DNA of 64,000 bases, taken from contig JAEUKR010000039.1 in NCBI GenBank assembly GCA_016794245.1, forward strand, positions 99,005 to 163,004, written 5' to 3'. The position numbers and the translations under genes were made by a program. Below are positions 36,261 to 44,698 of this stretch, one piece after another. Positions within the stretch are counted from its first letter, which is position 1. The number at the start of each line of letters is the position of its first letter. The notes below the pieces were generated by a model. The model was not told where the DNA came from and did no database searches. It saw nothing but the letters and a program-made list of their open reading frames with translations. The DNA comes from Caedimonas sp. GTDB lineage: Bacteria > Pseudomonadota > Alphaproteobacteria > Caedimonadales > Caedimonadaceae.

Positions 36261-37385
36261 ATGTCTCTCATCAACCTTGTCTATTACAATATCGTTCCTT
36301 TTATCGTGGTTCTTTCTCTCCTCGTTTTTGTTCATGAATGGGGACATTACCTGGCGGCGCGATGGAATGACGTAAGGGTCGAGGTGTTTTCCATTGGTTT
36401 CGGCCCCGAAATGTTTGGATGGACGGATCGAAACGGAACCCGTTGGAAGATAAGCGTGGTTCCCATGGGAGGTTATGTCAAAATGTTCAGTGACTTGAAT
36501 CCCGCAAGTCAGCCTGACCAGAAACTCATTTGTCAGATGAGCGAGGAAGATAAAAAAGTCTCCCTTTTTCATAAAACAGTGTGGCAGCGTATCGCCGTTT
36601 CGGCGGCGGGTCCCCTGGCGAATTACCTGTTTGCCGTTTTAATTTTTGGGACCCTTTATATATTTTCAGGGCAAAAGATTCTCTCAGAGCTTGCGAAGAT
36701 TGGTCAGGTTATGCCCGAAAGCGCGGCTGCACACGTGGGACTTCAACCTGGCGATCTTGTTCTGGATGTCAATGGGAAGGCTCTTAAAACTTTTGTGGAA
36801 TTGCAGAAAATGATTCGGGAAAATCCGGAGCGCGAACTTTTGCTTCATGTAGAGCGTGAAGGACAGGAAATCGCCTTCCGCGCAACGCCGCAATCTGTCG
36901 CCGTGGGGGGGCGTCAAGAAGGAAGGCTTGGCATCACACCTTTTTATGATCAAGTCAAACGCTCACCCTTGACCGCTTATTTCCACGCCATAAAGGATGT
37001 CTATGACGTTAGCGCGAAGATGCTGGATCATCTAGGTCAAATGATCGTGGGAAAACAGTCTGCCGATGCTTTAAGTGGACCTGTTGGCATTGCCGCTCTT
37101 ACGGGGGAAGTCGCCCGTAAAAGTGTTACAGACTTGATATGGCTTGCAGCTTTACTGTCGATCAATCTGGGTCTGATCAACCTTTTTCCCGTCCCCATGC
37201 TTGATGGGGGACACCTGTTATTTTATTTTATGGAAGCTATTCGGGGCAAACCTGTTTCTGAAAAAATTCAGGAGTCGGGATATCGTATCGGATTTGGTTT
37301 GGTCATCATGCTGGTTGTGATTTCTACCTGGAATGATTTATACCATCTAAAAGTGTTTGAATTTTTCAAAAATATCTTTAATTAG
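36261..37385 (+). CDS. rseP: Site-2 intramembrane metalloprotease RseP
   Basis: RseP cleaves membrane-bound anti-sigma factors and remnant signal peptides within the inner membrane. The zinc-binding HEWGH motif is in the first membrane segment, the third zinc ligand region NLFPVPMLDGGHL is near the C-terminus, and one PDZ domain (about residues 115-200, with VGLQPGDLVLDVNGKAL) lies between. GGYVKM is also conserved. The ATG at 36261 has GGAAG at good spacing; an ATG four codons upstream is possible. It heads the bamA-lpx operon. Confidence 0.93.
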   Translation: MSLINLVYYNIVPFIVVLSLLVFVHEWGHYLAARWNDVRVEVFSIGFGPEMFGWTDRNGTRWKISVVPMGGYVKMFSDLNPASQPDQKLICQMSEEDKKVSLFHKTVWQRIAVSAAGPLANYLFAVLIFGTLYIFSGQKILSELAKIGQVMPESAAAHVGLQPGDLVLDVNGKALKTFVELQKMIRENPERELLLHVEREGQEIAFRATPQSVAVGGRQEGRLGITPFYDQVKRSPLTAYFHAIKDVYDVSAKMLDHLGQMIVGKQSADALSGPVGIAALTGEVARKSVTDLIWLAALLSINLGLINLFPVPMLDGGHLLFYFMEAIRGKPVSEKIQESGYRIGFGLVIMLVVISTWNDLYHLKVFEFFKNIFN

Positions 37386-37423
37386 AAGCAATGCCTTTGT
37401 AATTTTTGATAAGGATGGTGCTG

Positions 37424-39700
37424 GTGAAAAAGTCTTGGTTATCTTTTGTGTTAGGTATTGTGATCTGTGCTTATTCATGTTCCGCAAAGGCGAGGGCTCC
37501 GCTTGAGCAGTTTTACATTCAAAACATTCGTATTGAAGGCAATATTCGGATTGAGCGCGAGACCATTCTTTCTCAAATTGACTTGAAAATGGAACAAAAC
37601 CATACGCATGAAGAGCTTGATCGAGCCTTGAAAAACCTTTACGCGACCGGGTTTTTCGCGGATGCCTCCTTGCGGGTTGACGGCTCAACCCTTGTGATCC
37701 AAGTGAAGGAAAACCCGATTGTCAGCCAGATCCAGTTTGAAGGAAACGATAAGCTTTCTGATGACATCCTGAAGGCTGAGCTGCAACTGCGACCTCGCCA
37801 GATCTATACTTTATCCCGACTTCGAAACGACACGCAGCGTATCCAGGACCTTTATCGTTTGAAGGGACATTTCGCCGCTGTTGTAACGCCTGAAATTATT
37901 AAGAGAGATCAAAACCGTGTGGACGTTGTCTTCAATATCAAAGAAGGTAATCCTACTATAGTACGCCGTATTTTCTTCATCGGGAATAAAAAATTTGATC
38001 ACAGTAAACTTGAAAGCACGATTCAGACCAAAGAGACCCGCTGGTATCGCTTCTTTACCTCCGACGATAATTATGATCCCGATCGTTTGGCGTATGACCG
38101 TGAGTTGTTAAGGAAGTTTTATCTTGAACATGGATATGCTGATTTTCAGGTGAAATCCGCCGTTGCAGAATTGACGCCGGATCAAAAAGAATTTTTCATA
38201 ACATTTACCTTGCAAGAAGGAGAACGTTACAAATTTGGCAAAATAGATGTCAAAACGTCCCTTAAAAAAATTGATTTGAACGCTCTGCGAAAAGTCATTA
38301 CTTTTTCTTCGGATGACTGGTACAGTAGCAAGGACGTTGAGAAAACGATTTCTGCCTTGACGGATGCTTTGGGCAATATGGGATATGCTTTCGTTGATGT
38401 GCAGCCTGACATCGTGAAAGACGAAAAGAGCCGCTTGCTTCAGGTGACCTTTCATATTCAGGAAGGCCCCCGTGTTTATGTGAACAAGATCCGCATTTTC
38501 CAGAATGATAGAACGGATGATGAGGTCATCCGACGGGAAATGCGTTTTTATGAGGGAGATGCATTCAACACGGCTATTTTGAAAGATTCAGAGAAGCGGA
38601 TTAAAGATCTGGGTTTCTTTAAAAAAGTGACCATCAATAAAAAGCCGGGAAGTGCGCCGGATTTAGTGGATCTGGACGTTCAGGTGGAAGAAGAGCGTAC
38701 GGGCGAGTTGTCATTCGGGGCGGGTTTCTCGACTGCCGATGGTCCTCTTGTTGACGCCAAGTTCGCTGAACATAATTTTCGCGGAAAAGGTCAAGATCTG
38801 AGGGTGGGACTAACGTTGGCCAAACGGCGACAAGAATATGACATTGGTTTCACGGAACCTTATTTTATGAATCGGGAGTTGACGGCGGGATTTGACATTT
38901 ACCGCGTAACGCGCACACGTTTTCAGGATGCTCCTTATGACCAACAAATCAATGGATTAAGTTTTCACCTGGGTTATCAGTTAAGTGAATACGTCTCTCA
39001 AGTCTGGGGCTATCGTATTCAAACCGATAATGTCAATCACATTCGTCAAAATGCTTCTCGATATGTGCGCGAACAAGCCGGAAATAAATTGGTTTCAGCG
39101 GTCTCACAGGAAATTTCATATGATCGAAGAGACAGTAAAGTCAATCCAACGATGGGATATGTGATCGGTTTTGGCAATGACCTGGCGGGTCTTGGGGGAA
39201 ATATTTCCTTCTTGAAAAATCAAATCAGAGGCGCTTGGTACTATCCTGTTTTTGATGATACCGTCATTGAAGTGCGGGGGCGTTATGGCATCATGTTTGG
39301 ATTGGGAAGAAAAACGCGTATCGCAGATCGTTACATCCTGGGTGGGGAATCGCTCCGTGGATTTGAGTCAGGCGGCGTAAGCCCCAGAGATACAAAAACG
39401 CTTGATCCGTTGGGAGGACAACAGTTTTATACGGCAGGGGTCGAGATGACGTTTCCTATTGGTCTTCCCAATGAGCTGGGCGTCAAGGGCGCTTTCTTTT
39501 CAGATGTGGGAAGTATCTGGCAATCAAAAGAAAGAGGCTCGACCGTTTTTGACAAGCCTTCCTTGCGTGTCTCGGTGGGGGGGGGATTACGCTGGAAATC
39601 GCCCATGGGTCCCATCAAGATTGATTTTGCGCAGGCTGTCCTGAAAGAAAAGGTTGACCGGACGCAGTTAGTCCTGTTTGGATTTTCATCACGGTTTTAG
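37424..39700 (+). CDS. bamA: Outer-membrane protein assembly factor BamA
   Basis: BamA inserts beta-barrel proteins into the outer membrane. After a signal peptide (LSFVLGIVICAYSCSAKARA) come five POTRA domains (start IQNIRIEGNIRIERETILSQI, each followed by the RIEDLYRLKG-like pattern) and a 16-strand barrel containing the VRGF-type motif as LRGFESGG and ending in an aromatic residue (GFSSRF), the usual outer-membrane signal. The start is uncertain: the GTG at 37424 has AAGGA at good spacing, while an ATG at 37415 and a TTG at 37406 are also in frame. It lies between rseP and skp. Confidence 0.95.
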   Translation: MKKSWLSFVLGIVICAYSCSAKARAPLEQFYIQNIRIEGNIRIERETILSQIDLKMEQNHTHEELDRALKNLYATGFFADASLRVDGSTLVIQVKENPIVSQIQFEGNDKLSDDILKAELQLRPRQIYTLSRLRNDTQRIQDLYRLKGHFAAVVTPEIIKRDQNRVDVVFNIKEGNPTIVRRIFFIGNKKFDHSKLESTIQTKETRWYRFFTSDDNYDPDRLAYDRELLRKFYLEHGYADFQVKSAVAELTPDQKEFFITFTLQEGERYKFGKIDVKTSLKKIDLNALRKVITFSSDDWYSSKDVEKTISALTDALGNMGYAFVDVQPDIVKDEKSRLLQVTFHIQEGPRVYVNKIRIFQNDRTDDEVIRREMRFYEGDAFNTAILKDSEKRIKDLGFFKKVTINKKPGSAPDLVDLDVQVEEERTGELSFGAGFSTADGPLVDAKFAEHNFRGKGQDLRVGLTLAKRRQEYDIGFTEPYFMNRELTAGFDIYRVTRTRFQDAPYDQQINGLSFHLGYQLSEYVSQVWGYRIQTDNVNHIRQNASRYVREQAGNKLVSAVSQEISYDRRDSKVNPTMGYVIGFGNDLAGLGGNISFLKNQIRGAWYYPVFDDTVIEVRGRYGIMFGLGRKTRIADRYILGGESLRGFESGGVSPRDTKTLDPLGGQQFYTAGVEMTFPIGLPNELGVKGAFFSDVGSIWQSKERGSTVFDKPSLRVSVGGGLRWKSPMGPIKIDFAQAVLKEKVDRTQLVLFGFSSRF

Positions 39701-39714
39701 GGGAGAGAGAAACA

Positions 39715-40338
39715 ATGTATTGGAAAAGCGTTATGTTCTTTAGTTTCATCTCAATTCTCCTATGGTCTGCGGAAGCATTGGCAATCGGGCAAACGCAACA
39801 GGTCATTTCAGAAAGCAGGAATGTCCCTATTCCCGCGAGAGGGGGAAAGGAGGAGACATTCGTTCAACCTTATGATATTGCCGTACTTAATATTGATAAG
39901 CTTTTGCATGAATCCAGGGTGGCCAAACAGATTCAGACCGAACTTGAAACGCAACGTGTTAAATTTCAGGAAGAAATGAAAGGGCATGAAGAATCCTTTC
40001 TGGCATGGGAAAAAAAGCTGGTGGAGCAGCAAAAGGATATAAAGCCTGAGGACTTTGCCGCTAAACGCAAGGAATTCGACGCTAAGGTGGCTGAAGTTCA
40101 TCAGACGGCGATGCGACGACGCGAACAGTTGGAAGTCGCTTTTAATGAGGCGATGACAAAAGTGCAAGAGACAATTTTAGTGTTGGTTCGTGACGCCGCG
40201 GTTAAACATAAATACAAGCTGGTTGTTCCGCGCAATTTGATTATTTTTCGGGATGATGGTTTGGAAATTACCGACGAGATCCTTCAACAACTGGATGAAA
40301 AATTGCCTTCCATCACTTTAAGAATTTCACAAAAATGA
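39715..40338 (+). CDS. skp: Periplasmic chaperone Skp/OmpH family
   Basis: Skp holds unfolded outer-membrane proteins in the periplasm on their way to BamA. The 207-residue protein has a signal peptide (FFSFISILLWSAEALA), a first beta segment (IAVLNIDKLLHESRVAKQI) and a long charged helical hairpin (about residues 75-155), ending with KLVVPRNLIIFRDDGLEIT. About 30 extra residues separate the signal from the core. GGGGAGAGAG precedes the ATG. Its position between bamA and lpxD is conserved. Confidence 0.9.
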   Translation: MYWKSVMFFSFISILLWSAEALAIGQTQQVISESRNVPIPARGGKEETFVQPYDIAVLNIDKLLHESRVAKQIQTELETQRVKFQEEMKGHEESFLAWEKKLVEQQKDIKPEDFAAKRKEFDAKVAEVHQTAMRRREQLEVAFNEAMTKVQETILVLVRDAAVKHKYKLVVPRNLIIFRDDGLEITDEILQQLDEKLPSITLRISQK

Positions 40339-40349
40339 GATCATGAACT

Positions 40350-41402
40350 ATGGTTGATTCACGCTTTTATAAATGTGCGGGCGCTCTTGGTCTTGGGAAA
40401 CTCGCTGAAGTCTCCGGGGCTGAGTTATATGTGCCTCGTTCTCATGAGGAAGTGATCGAGGGTTCTGTCTTTGAAAACGTGGCAACGCTTGAAGAGGCAA
40501 CCTCTTCGGATATATCCCTTTTTCATAATGTGAAATACAGGGATGCTTTCCAATCCAGTAAGGCCGGCGTTTGTTTCGTTGATCACGCAGCTGTTGAGCT
40601 TGCTCCTAAAGAGATGGCTCTGTTGGTCTCTGATTCTCCGCAACGAAGTTTTGGCCTTGCTCTTGCCGCGTTGTATCCCGATGTGGAAGGAGAGATGACG
40701 TCCATGCCTTCTCCTGTTCATGCAACTGCTGAAATAGGCGAGGGGACTGTTCTCGAATACGGCGTGGTCGTAAAAGAAAGAGCGAAGATTGGCAATCATT
40801 GCCAAATTGGCGCGAACAGTGTCATTGGCGCGGGCGTTGAAATTGGCGATCATACGTGGATTGGTCAGAATGTCACTCTTTCTCATGCTCTTATTGGTCG
40901 TCATGTCATGATTTATCCCGGTGTGTGTATTGGCCAGGCGGGCTTTGGGTTTGCCATGGATAAACGGGGGTTTGTCACTGTTCCTCAATTGGGGAGGGTC
41001 ATCATCGAAGATGAGGTGGAAATCGGATCAAACACGACGATTGATCGGGGAAGCTTGCGAGATACCGTTATTGGTCGCGGTGCGCGTCTCGATAATCTCG
41101 TCATGATCGCCCACAATGTTGTTGTTGGCCGAGGGTGTGTTCTGGTGGCCCAGGTCGGCATCGCTGGCAGCACACGGCTGGGAAATTATGTGATTGCCGC
41201 TGGTCAGGTGGGAATAGCCGGACATTTGGACATAGGGGATGGAGCGCGCATTGGAGCACAGGCGGGGGTCATGCGTCATATTGCTGCGGGTGAAACGGTG
41301 CTTGGAAGCCCCGCTGTCCCTATCAAGGATTTTATGCGTCAAACCGCTCTGCTCAACCGAATGGTGAAAGGATCATCCAGAAAAAAGGAACAAGTCTCGT
41401 GA
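40350..41402 (+). CDS. lpxD: UDP-3-O-(3-hydroxyacyl)glucosamine N-acyltransferase
   Basis: LpxD adds the second acyl chain in lipid A synthesis. The 350-residue protein has the N-terminal uridine-binding domain and a C-terminal left-handed beta-helix of hexapeptide repeats (from about residue 125), including the catalytic histidine region MIAHNVVVG. The end [10 protein letters not shown] is typical. The stop overlaps the fabZ GTG by 4 bases. Confidence 0.96.
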   Translation: MVDSRFYKCAGALGLGKLAEVSGAELYVPRSHEEVIEGSVFENVATLEEATSSDISLFHNVKYRDAFQSSKAGVCFVDHAAVELAPKEMALLVSDSPQRSFGLALAALYPDVEGEMTSMPSPVHATAEIGEGTVLEYGVVVKERAKIGNHCQIGANSVIGAGVEIGDHTWIGQNVTLSHALIGRHVMIYPGVCIGQAGFGFAMDKRGFVTVPQLGRVIIEDEVEIGSNTTIDRGSLRDTVIGRGARLDNLVMIAHNVVVGRGCVLVAQVGIAGSTRLGNYVIAAGQVGIAGHLDIGDGARIGAQAGVMRHIAAGETVLGSPAVPIKDFMRQTALLNRMVKGSSRKKEQVS

Positions 41403-41866
41403 GTTTACCGGAAAAAGAAAATCAGACTATCATCTTGGGATATCAGGAAATTACTCAAATGATTCCTCATCGCTATCCTTTTTTAATGGTGGATCGGGTG
41501 GAAAAAATTGTTCCAGGCGAAAGCGCTGTGGGATTCAAGAATGTGACGGTGAATGAATATTTTTTCCAAGGGCACTTCCCTGATCATCCGATCATGCCGG
41601 GGGTGTTGATCGTCGAAGCTTTGGCTCAAACCGCAGGAATTCTGGTTTGTTATAGCATGAACCTTAGAAATCAGCGGCGCGTCTATTTTATGTCGATTGA
41701 AGAAGCAAGGTTTCGGCGTCCGGTTGTTCCTGGCGATGCGCTCGAACTAAGAGTGCAAAAAATCCACAATCGAAAAACCATTTGGAAATTTAAAGGAGAA
41801 GCGCTGGTCAAGGGTGTTGTTCATGCGGAAGCCGTGTGTACAGCTATGGTCGGAGGAGATTCCTAG
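41399..41866 (+). CDS. fabZ: 3-hydroxyacyl-[acyl-carrier-protein] dehydratase
   Basis: FabZ dehydrates 3-hydroxyacyl-ACP in fatty-acid synthesis, competing with LpxA/LpxD for 3-hydroxyacyl-ACP. The 155-residue hot-dog protein shows [12 protein letters not shown] and the catalytic [20 protein letters not shown] with histidine and glutamate. It starts with GTG overlapping the lpxD stop and ends 3 bases before lpxA. Confidence 0.96.
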   Translation: MSLPEKENQTIILGYQEITQMIPHRYPFLMVDRVEKIVPGESAVGFKNVTVNEYFFQGHFPDHPIMPGVLIVEALAQTAGILVCYSMNLRNQRRVYFMSIEEARFRRPVVPGDALELRVQKIHNRKTIWKFKGEALVKGVVHAEAVCTAMVGGDS

Positions 41867-41869
41867 TTA

Positions 41870-42673
41870 ATGGCTTGCTTCATTCATCCAACGGCGATTG
41901 TTGAAGAGTCTGTTAAAATAGGGGAAAACGTCAGGATTGGTCCCTATTGCGTTGTAACAGAGTTCGTCGAGCTGGAAGATGACGTTGAACTTATCTCTCA
42001 TATCGCGCTTGCGGGACGTACAAAAATTGGCAAAGGGACGCAGATTTATCCTTTTAGCTCTATTGGACATCGTCCCCAGGATCTTAAATATAAAGGCGAG
42101 CCTTCCACTTTGACGATCGGAGCCTATAATAAAATTCGCGAGTATGTCACGATTCAGCCTGGAACGGCGGGCGGCCTTATGAAAACCGAAACAGGCGATC
42201 ATTGTCTTTTGATGGCGAGCGTCCATGTAGCGCACGATTGTGTTCTGGGCAATCACGTGATTTTGGCGAATAATGCGACGCTTGCGGGGCATGTAGTCAT
42301 AGGAGATTACGCGATCATTGGGGGTCTTTCCGCGATTCATCAGTTTGTTCGTATTGGCGCTCATGCGATTATCGGTGGCATGAGCGGGGTTGAACACGAT
42401 GTGATCCCTTATGGTTCCGTAAAGGGAGAACGCGCCAGTCTCTATGGATTGAATCTCGTTGGTCTTAAACGCCGAGGGCTTGGCCGGGATGAGATCGACA
42501 CATTACGAGAAGCGTACAAAAATCTTTTCTCCCTTGAACATACCCTTGCCGAACGTGTTCAAAAGGTGGCTGAAAAATTTGTGGAGGATCCGCGCGTATC
42601 CGAAATCGTCGATTTTATTCGGGCGGAATCCACCCGTGCCTTGTGTATGCCAAAAAATCATGAAAGCCTGTGA
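41870..42673 (+). CDS. lpxA: UDP-N-acetylglucosamine acyltransferase
   Basis: LpxA catalyses the first lipid A step. The 267-residue protein is a left-handed beta-helix starting IHPTAIVEESVKIGENVRIGP, with the catalytic histidine in ASVHVAHDCVLG and the ruler-region IHQFVRIGAHA, followed by a helical C-terminal domain. The C-terminus overlaps lpxI by 14 bases, indicating coupling. Confidence 0.96.
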   Translation: MACFIHPTAIVEESVKIGENVRIGPYCVVTEFVELEDDVELISHIALAGRTKIGKGTQIYPFSSIGHRPQDLKYKGEPSTLTIGAYNKIREYVTIQPGTAGGLMKTETGDHCLLMASVHVAHDCVLGNHVILANNATLAGHVVIGDYAIIGGLSAIHQFVRIGAHAIIGGMSGVEHDVIPYGSVKGERASLYGLNLVGLKRRGLGRDEIDTLREAYKNLFSLEHTLAERVQKVAEKFVEDPRVSEIVDFIRAESTRALCMPKNHESL

Positions 42674-43532
42674 GTTACCCAAGCTGGGAATTATTGCGGG
42701 GGGCGGTGATCTGCCGCTGGAAATTATCAAGTCCTGTCAGGAAGAAGGGCGCCCCTTTCTGATCCTTGCCTATGCCGGACAAACGGATCCTGAGACTTAC
42801 CTTTCTCTTCCTCATATTATGGGCTATTTGGGGAAAGTCGGCGAGGCGATTCAGAATTTGAAACAAGCCCAGGTCAAGGAACTTGTCCTGGCAGGACGGT
42901 TTCGCAGACCTTCATGGGCGGAGCTTAAACCTGATGCCGTGTGTGCCCGATGGCTTGCGCAATCCGCAAAAAATATTTTTGGCGATGATTCTCTTTTAAA
43001 AACAATCGTTCAAAACCTGGAAGCAGAAGGATTTCGTGTCGTTGGCGCGGAAGATATCGTCGGTCATAATCTTTTGGCGCCCCATGGCGTTTTGGGTCAA
43101 CATCTTCCAACAGATCAGGCGATAGCGGATATTCGACATGGTTTTACTGTTGCGAAGGCGCTGGGGCGATGCGATACAGGGCAGTGCGTGGTTGTGCAAC
43201 AAGGGCTGGTTCTCGGCGTTGAAGCGATTGAAGGGACGGATCAGCTTCTGCTGCGGTGTAGGGCGCTCAAGCGAAAAGGGCCGGGCGGCGTATTGGTAAA
43301 GATCGTTAAACCTCATCAAGAAACGCGCGTCGATCGTCCCGTTGTGGGGCCGCAGACTGTAAAGTATGCCATCGAGGCGGGTCTGAGCGGAATCGCGTTG
43401 GAGGCCGACGGCGTCATCGTGCATAATCTGCCAGAAATGGCGCGGCTTGCGGATGAACAGGGCCTTTTTCTGATGGGCGTAATGGATGTAGACTTTGCGG
43501 ACTTTTCTGCGAGTAAAATTTTCCATGAGTAG
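42660..43532 (+). CDS. lpxI: UDP-2,3-diacylglucosamine pyrophosphatase LpxI
   Basis: LpxI hydrolyses UDP-2,3-diacylglucosamine to lipid X and UMP; it replaces LpxH in alphaproteobacteria. The 290-residue protein starts LGIIAGGGDLPLEII and has GRFRRPSW, GAEDIVGHNLLAP and the C-terminal DRPVVGPQTVK plus EADGVIVHNL. The ATG at 42660 overlaps lpxA by 14 bases; the frame is open about 67 codons upstream, inside lpxA. The 3' end overlaps lpxB by 8 bases. Confidence 0.93.
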   Translation: MKACELPKLGIIAGGGDLPLEIIKSCQEEGRPFLILAYAGQTDPETYLSLPHIMGYLGKVGEAIQNLKQAQVKELVLAGRFRRPSWAELKPDAVCARWLAQSAKNIFGDDSLLKTIVQNLEAEGFRVVGAEDIVGHNLLAPHGVLGQHLPTDQAIADIRHGFTVAKALGRCDTGQCVVVQQGLVLGVEAIEGTDQLLLRCRALKRKGPGGVLVKIVKPHQETRVDRPVVGPQTVKYAIEAGLSGIALEADGVIVHNLPEMARLADEQGLFLMGVMDVDFADFSASKIFHE

Positions 43533-44667
43533 AGCTGTTCATCTTTACCTTATTGCGGGAGAGGCATCGGGAGACCAGGTCGGGGCGCGGTTGATGCAAG
43601 CATTGCGCACCAAAGCTCATGTCAGGTTCTCAGGCATTGGCGGGCCTTGTATGGAGAGTCAGGGACTGCGCAGTCTTTTCCCCATGAGCGATCTTTCCGT
43701 CATGGGCATTTTTGAAGTTTTGCCGCATATCCCGCGTCTCCTCAAACGCCTTCAGGAAACGGAACGGGATATTCTGGAGCAGCGTCCCGATGTAGTCGTG
43801 ACGATTGACGCGCCGGGGTTTAATTTCAGGCTCGCAAAGCGTCTCAAAAAACAGGGCATTCCGATTATTCATTACACCGCACCAACGGTTTGGGCATGGC
43901 GGCCGGGGCGCGCCAGAAAGGTGGCGCGATTTTTATCTCATTTGCTGACGCTCTTTCCGTTTGAGCCTCCTTATTTTGAAAAAGAGGGCTTGCCAACAAC
44001 TTTTGTAGGGCATCCCCTGGTTGAGATGGATATAGGTCCTCAACGCAAGAAGAGTTTCCGACAGCGTTTCGGATACGCGCAAACGCAGCCTTTGTTATGT
44101 CTCTTACCGGGAAGTCGGCAAAAGGAAGTTGATTCCCTTCTTCCTCTTTTCCTGAATGCAGTAGATATATTGAAATCACGTCTTCCAGATCTTGAAATTC
44201 TTTTGCCGGTCGTGCCTCATCTTGAATCCGCTGTTTGCGCTCACCTCAAAGAGTCGTCCTTATCTTCTTTCAGGATCATTTCGGATCCCCAGGAAAAAAT
44301 TGCGGCCATGGCGGCAAGTGATGTTGCTTTGGCGGCATCTGGCACAGTCGCGCTTGAGTTGGCGCTGACAGAAACGCCTATGGTTATTGCCTATAAAATG
44401 AATCCTCTGACAGCCTGGGTTGTCCGTCGTCTTCTCTTGACGCGCTATGCGTGTTTGGTGAATATTCTCTTGAATGAATCCATCGTTCCTGAACTTTTGC
44501 AAGAAAATTGCACCGTCGGGAAAATTGTAGAGAGTGTTCTTGTGGAAATGCAAGGATCACAGCGAGAACACCTTAAAAAAATCAGACCCTTGATTTCTCC
44601 TGTGTCTGGTACACCAAGCGATATTGCCGCTGCCCAGATCCTGAAAGTGAAAGATATAAAGATCTAA
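43525..44667 (+). CDS. lpxB: Lipid-A-disaccharide synthase
   Basis: LpxB joins lipid X to UDP-2,3-diacylglucosamine. The 380-residue GT-B protein shows LIAGEASGDQVGARLM at the N-terminus, YTAPTVWAWRPGRARK, TFVGHPLVEMD, CLLPGSRQKEV and SGTVALELALTETPMVIAYK. The ATG at 43525 overlaps the lpxI stop. It ends the lipid A operon and converges on rnr after 31 bases. LpxC, LpxK and KdtA are not in the window. Confidence 0.95.
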   Translation: MSRAVHLYLIAGEASGDQVGARLMQALRTKAHVRFSGIGGPCMESQGLRSLFPMSDLSVMGIFEVLPHIPRLLKRLQETERDILEQRPDVVVTIDAPGFNFRLAKRLKKQGIPIIHYTAPTVWAWRPGRARKVARFLSHLLTLFPFEPPYFEKEGLPTTFVGHPLVEMDIGPQRKKSFRQRFGYAQTQPLLCLLPGSRQKEVDSLLPLFLNAVDILKSRLPDLEILLPVVPHLESAVCAHLKESSLSSFRIISDPQEKIAAMAASDVALAASGTVALELALTETPMVIAYKMNPLTAWVVRRLLLTRYACLVNILLNESIVPELLQENCTVGKIVESVLVEMQGSQREHLKKIRPLISPVSGTPSDIAAAQILKVKDIKI

Positions 44668-44698
44668 AATCCGGGTTCTGTGAAGATCCTCGCTTGTT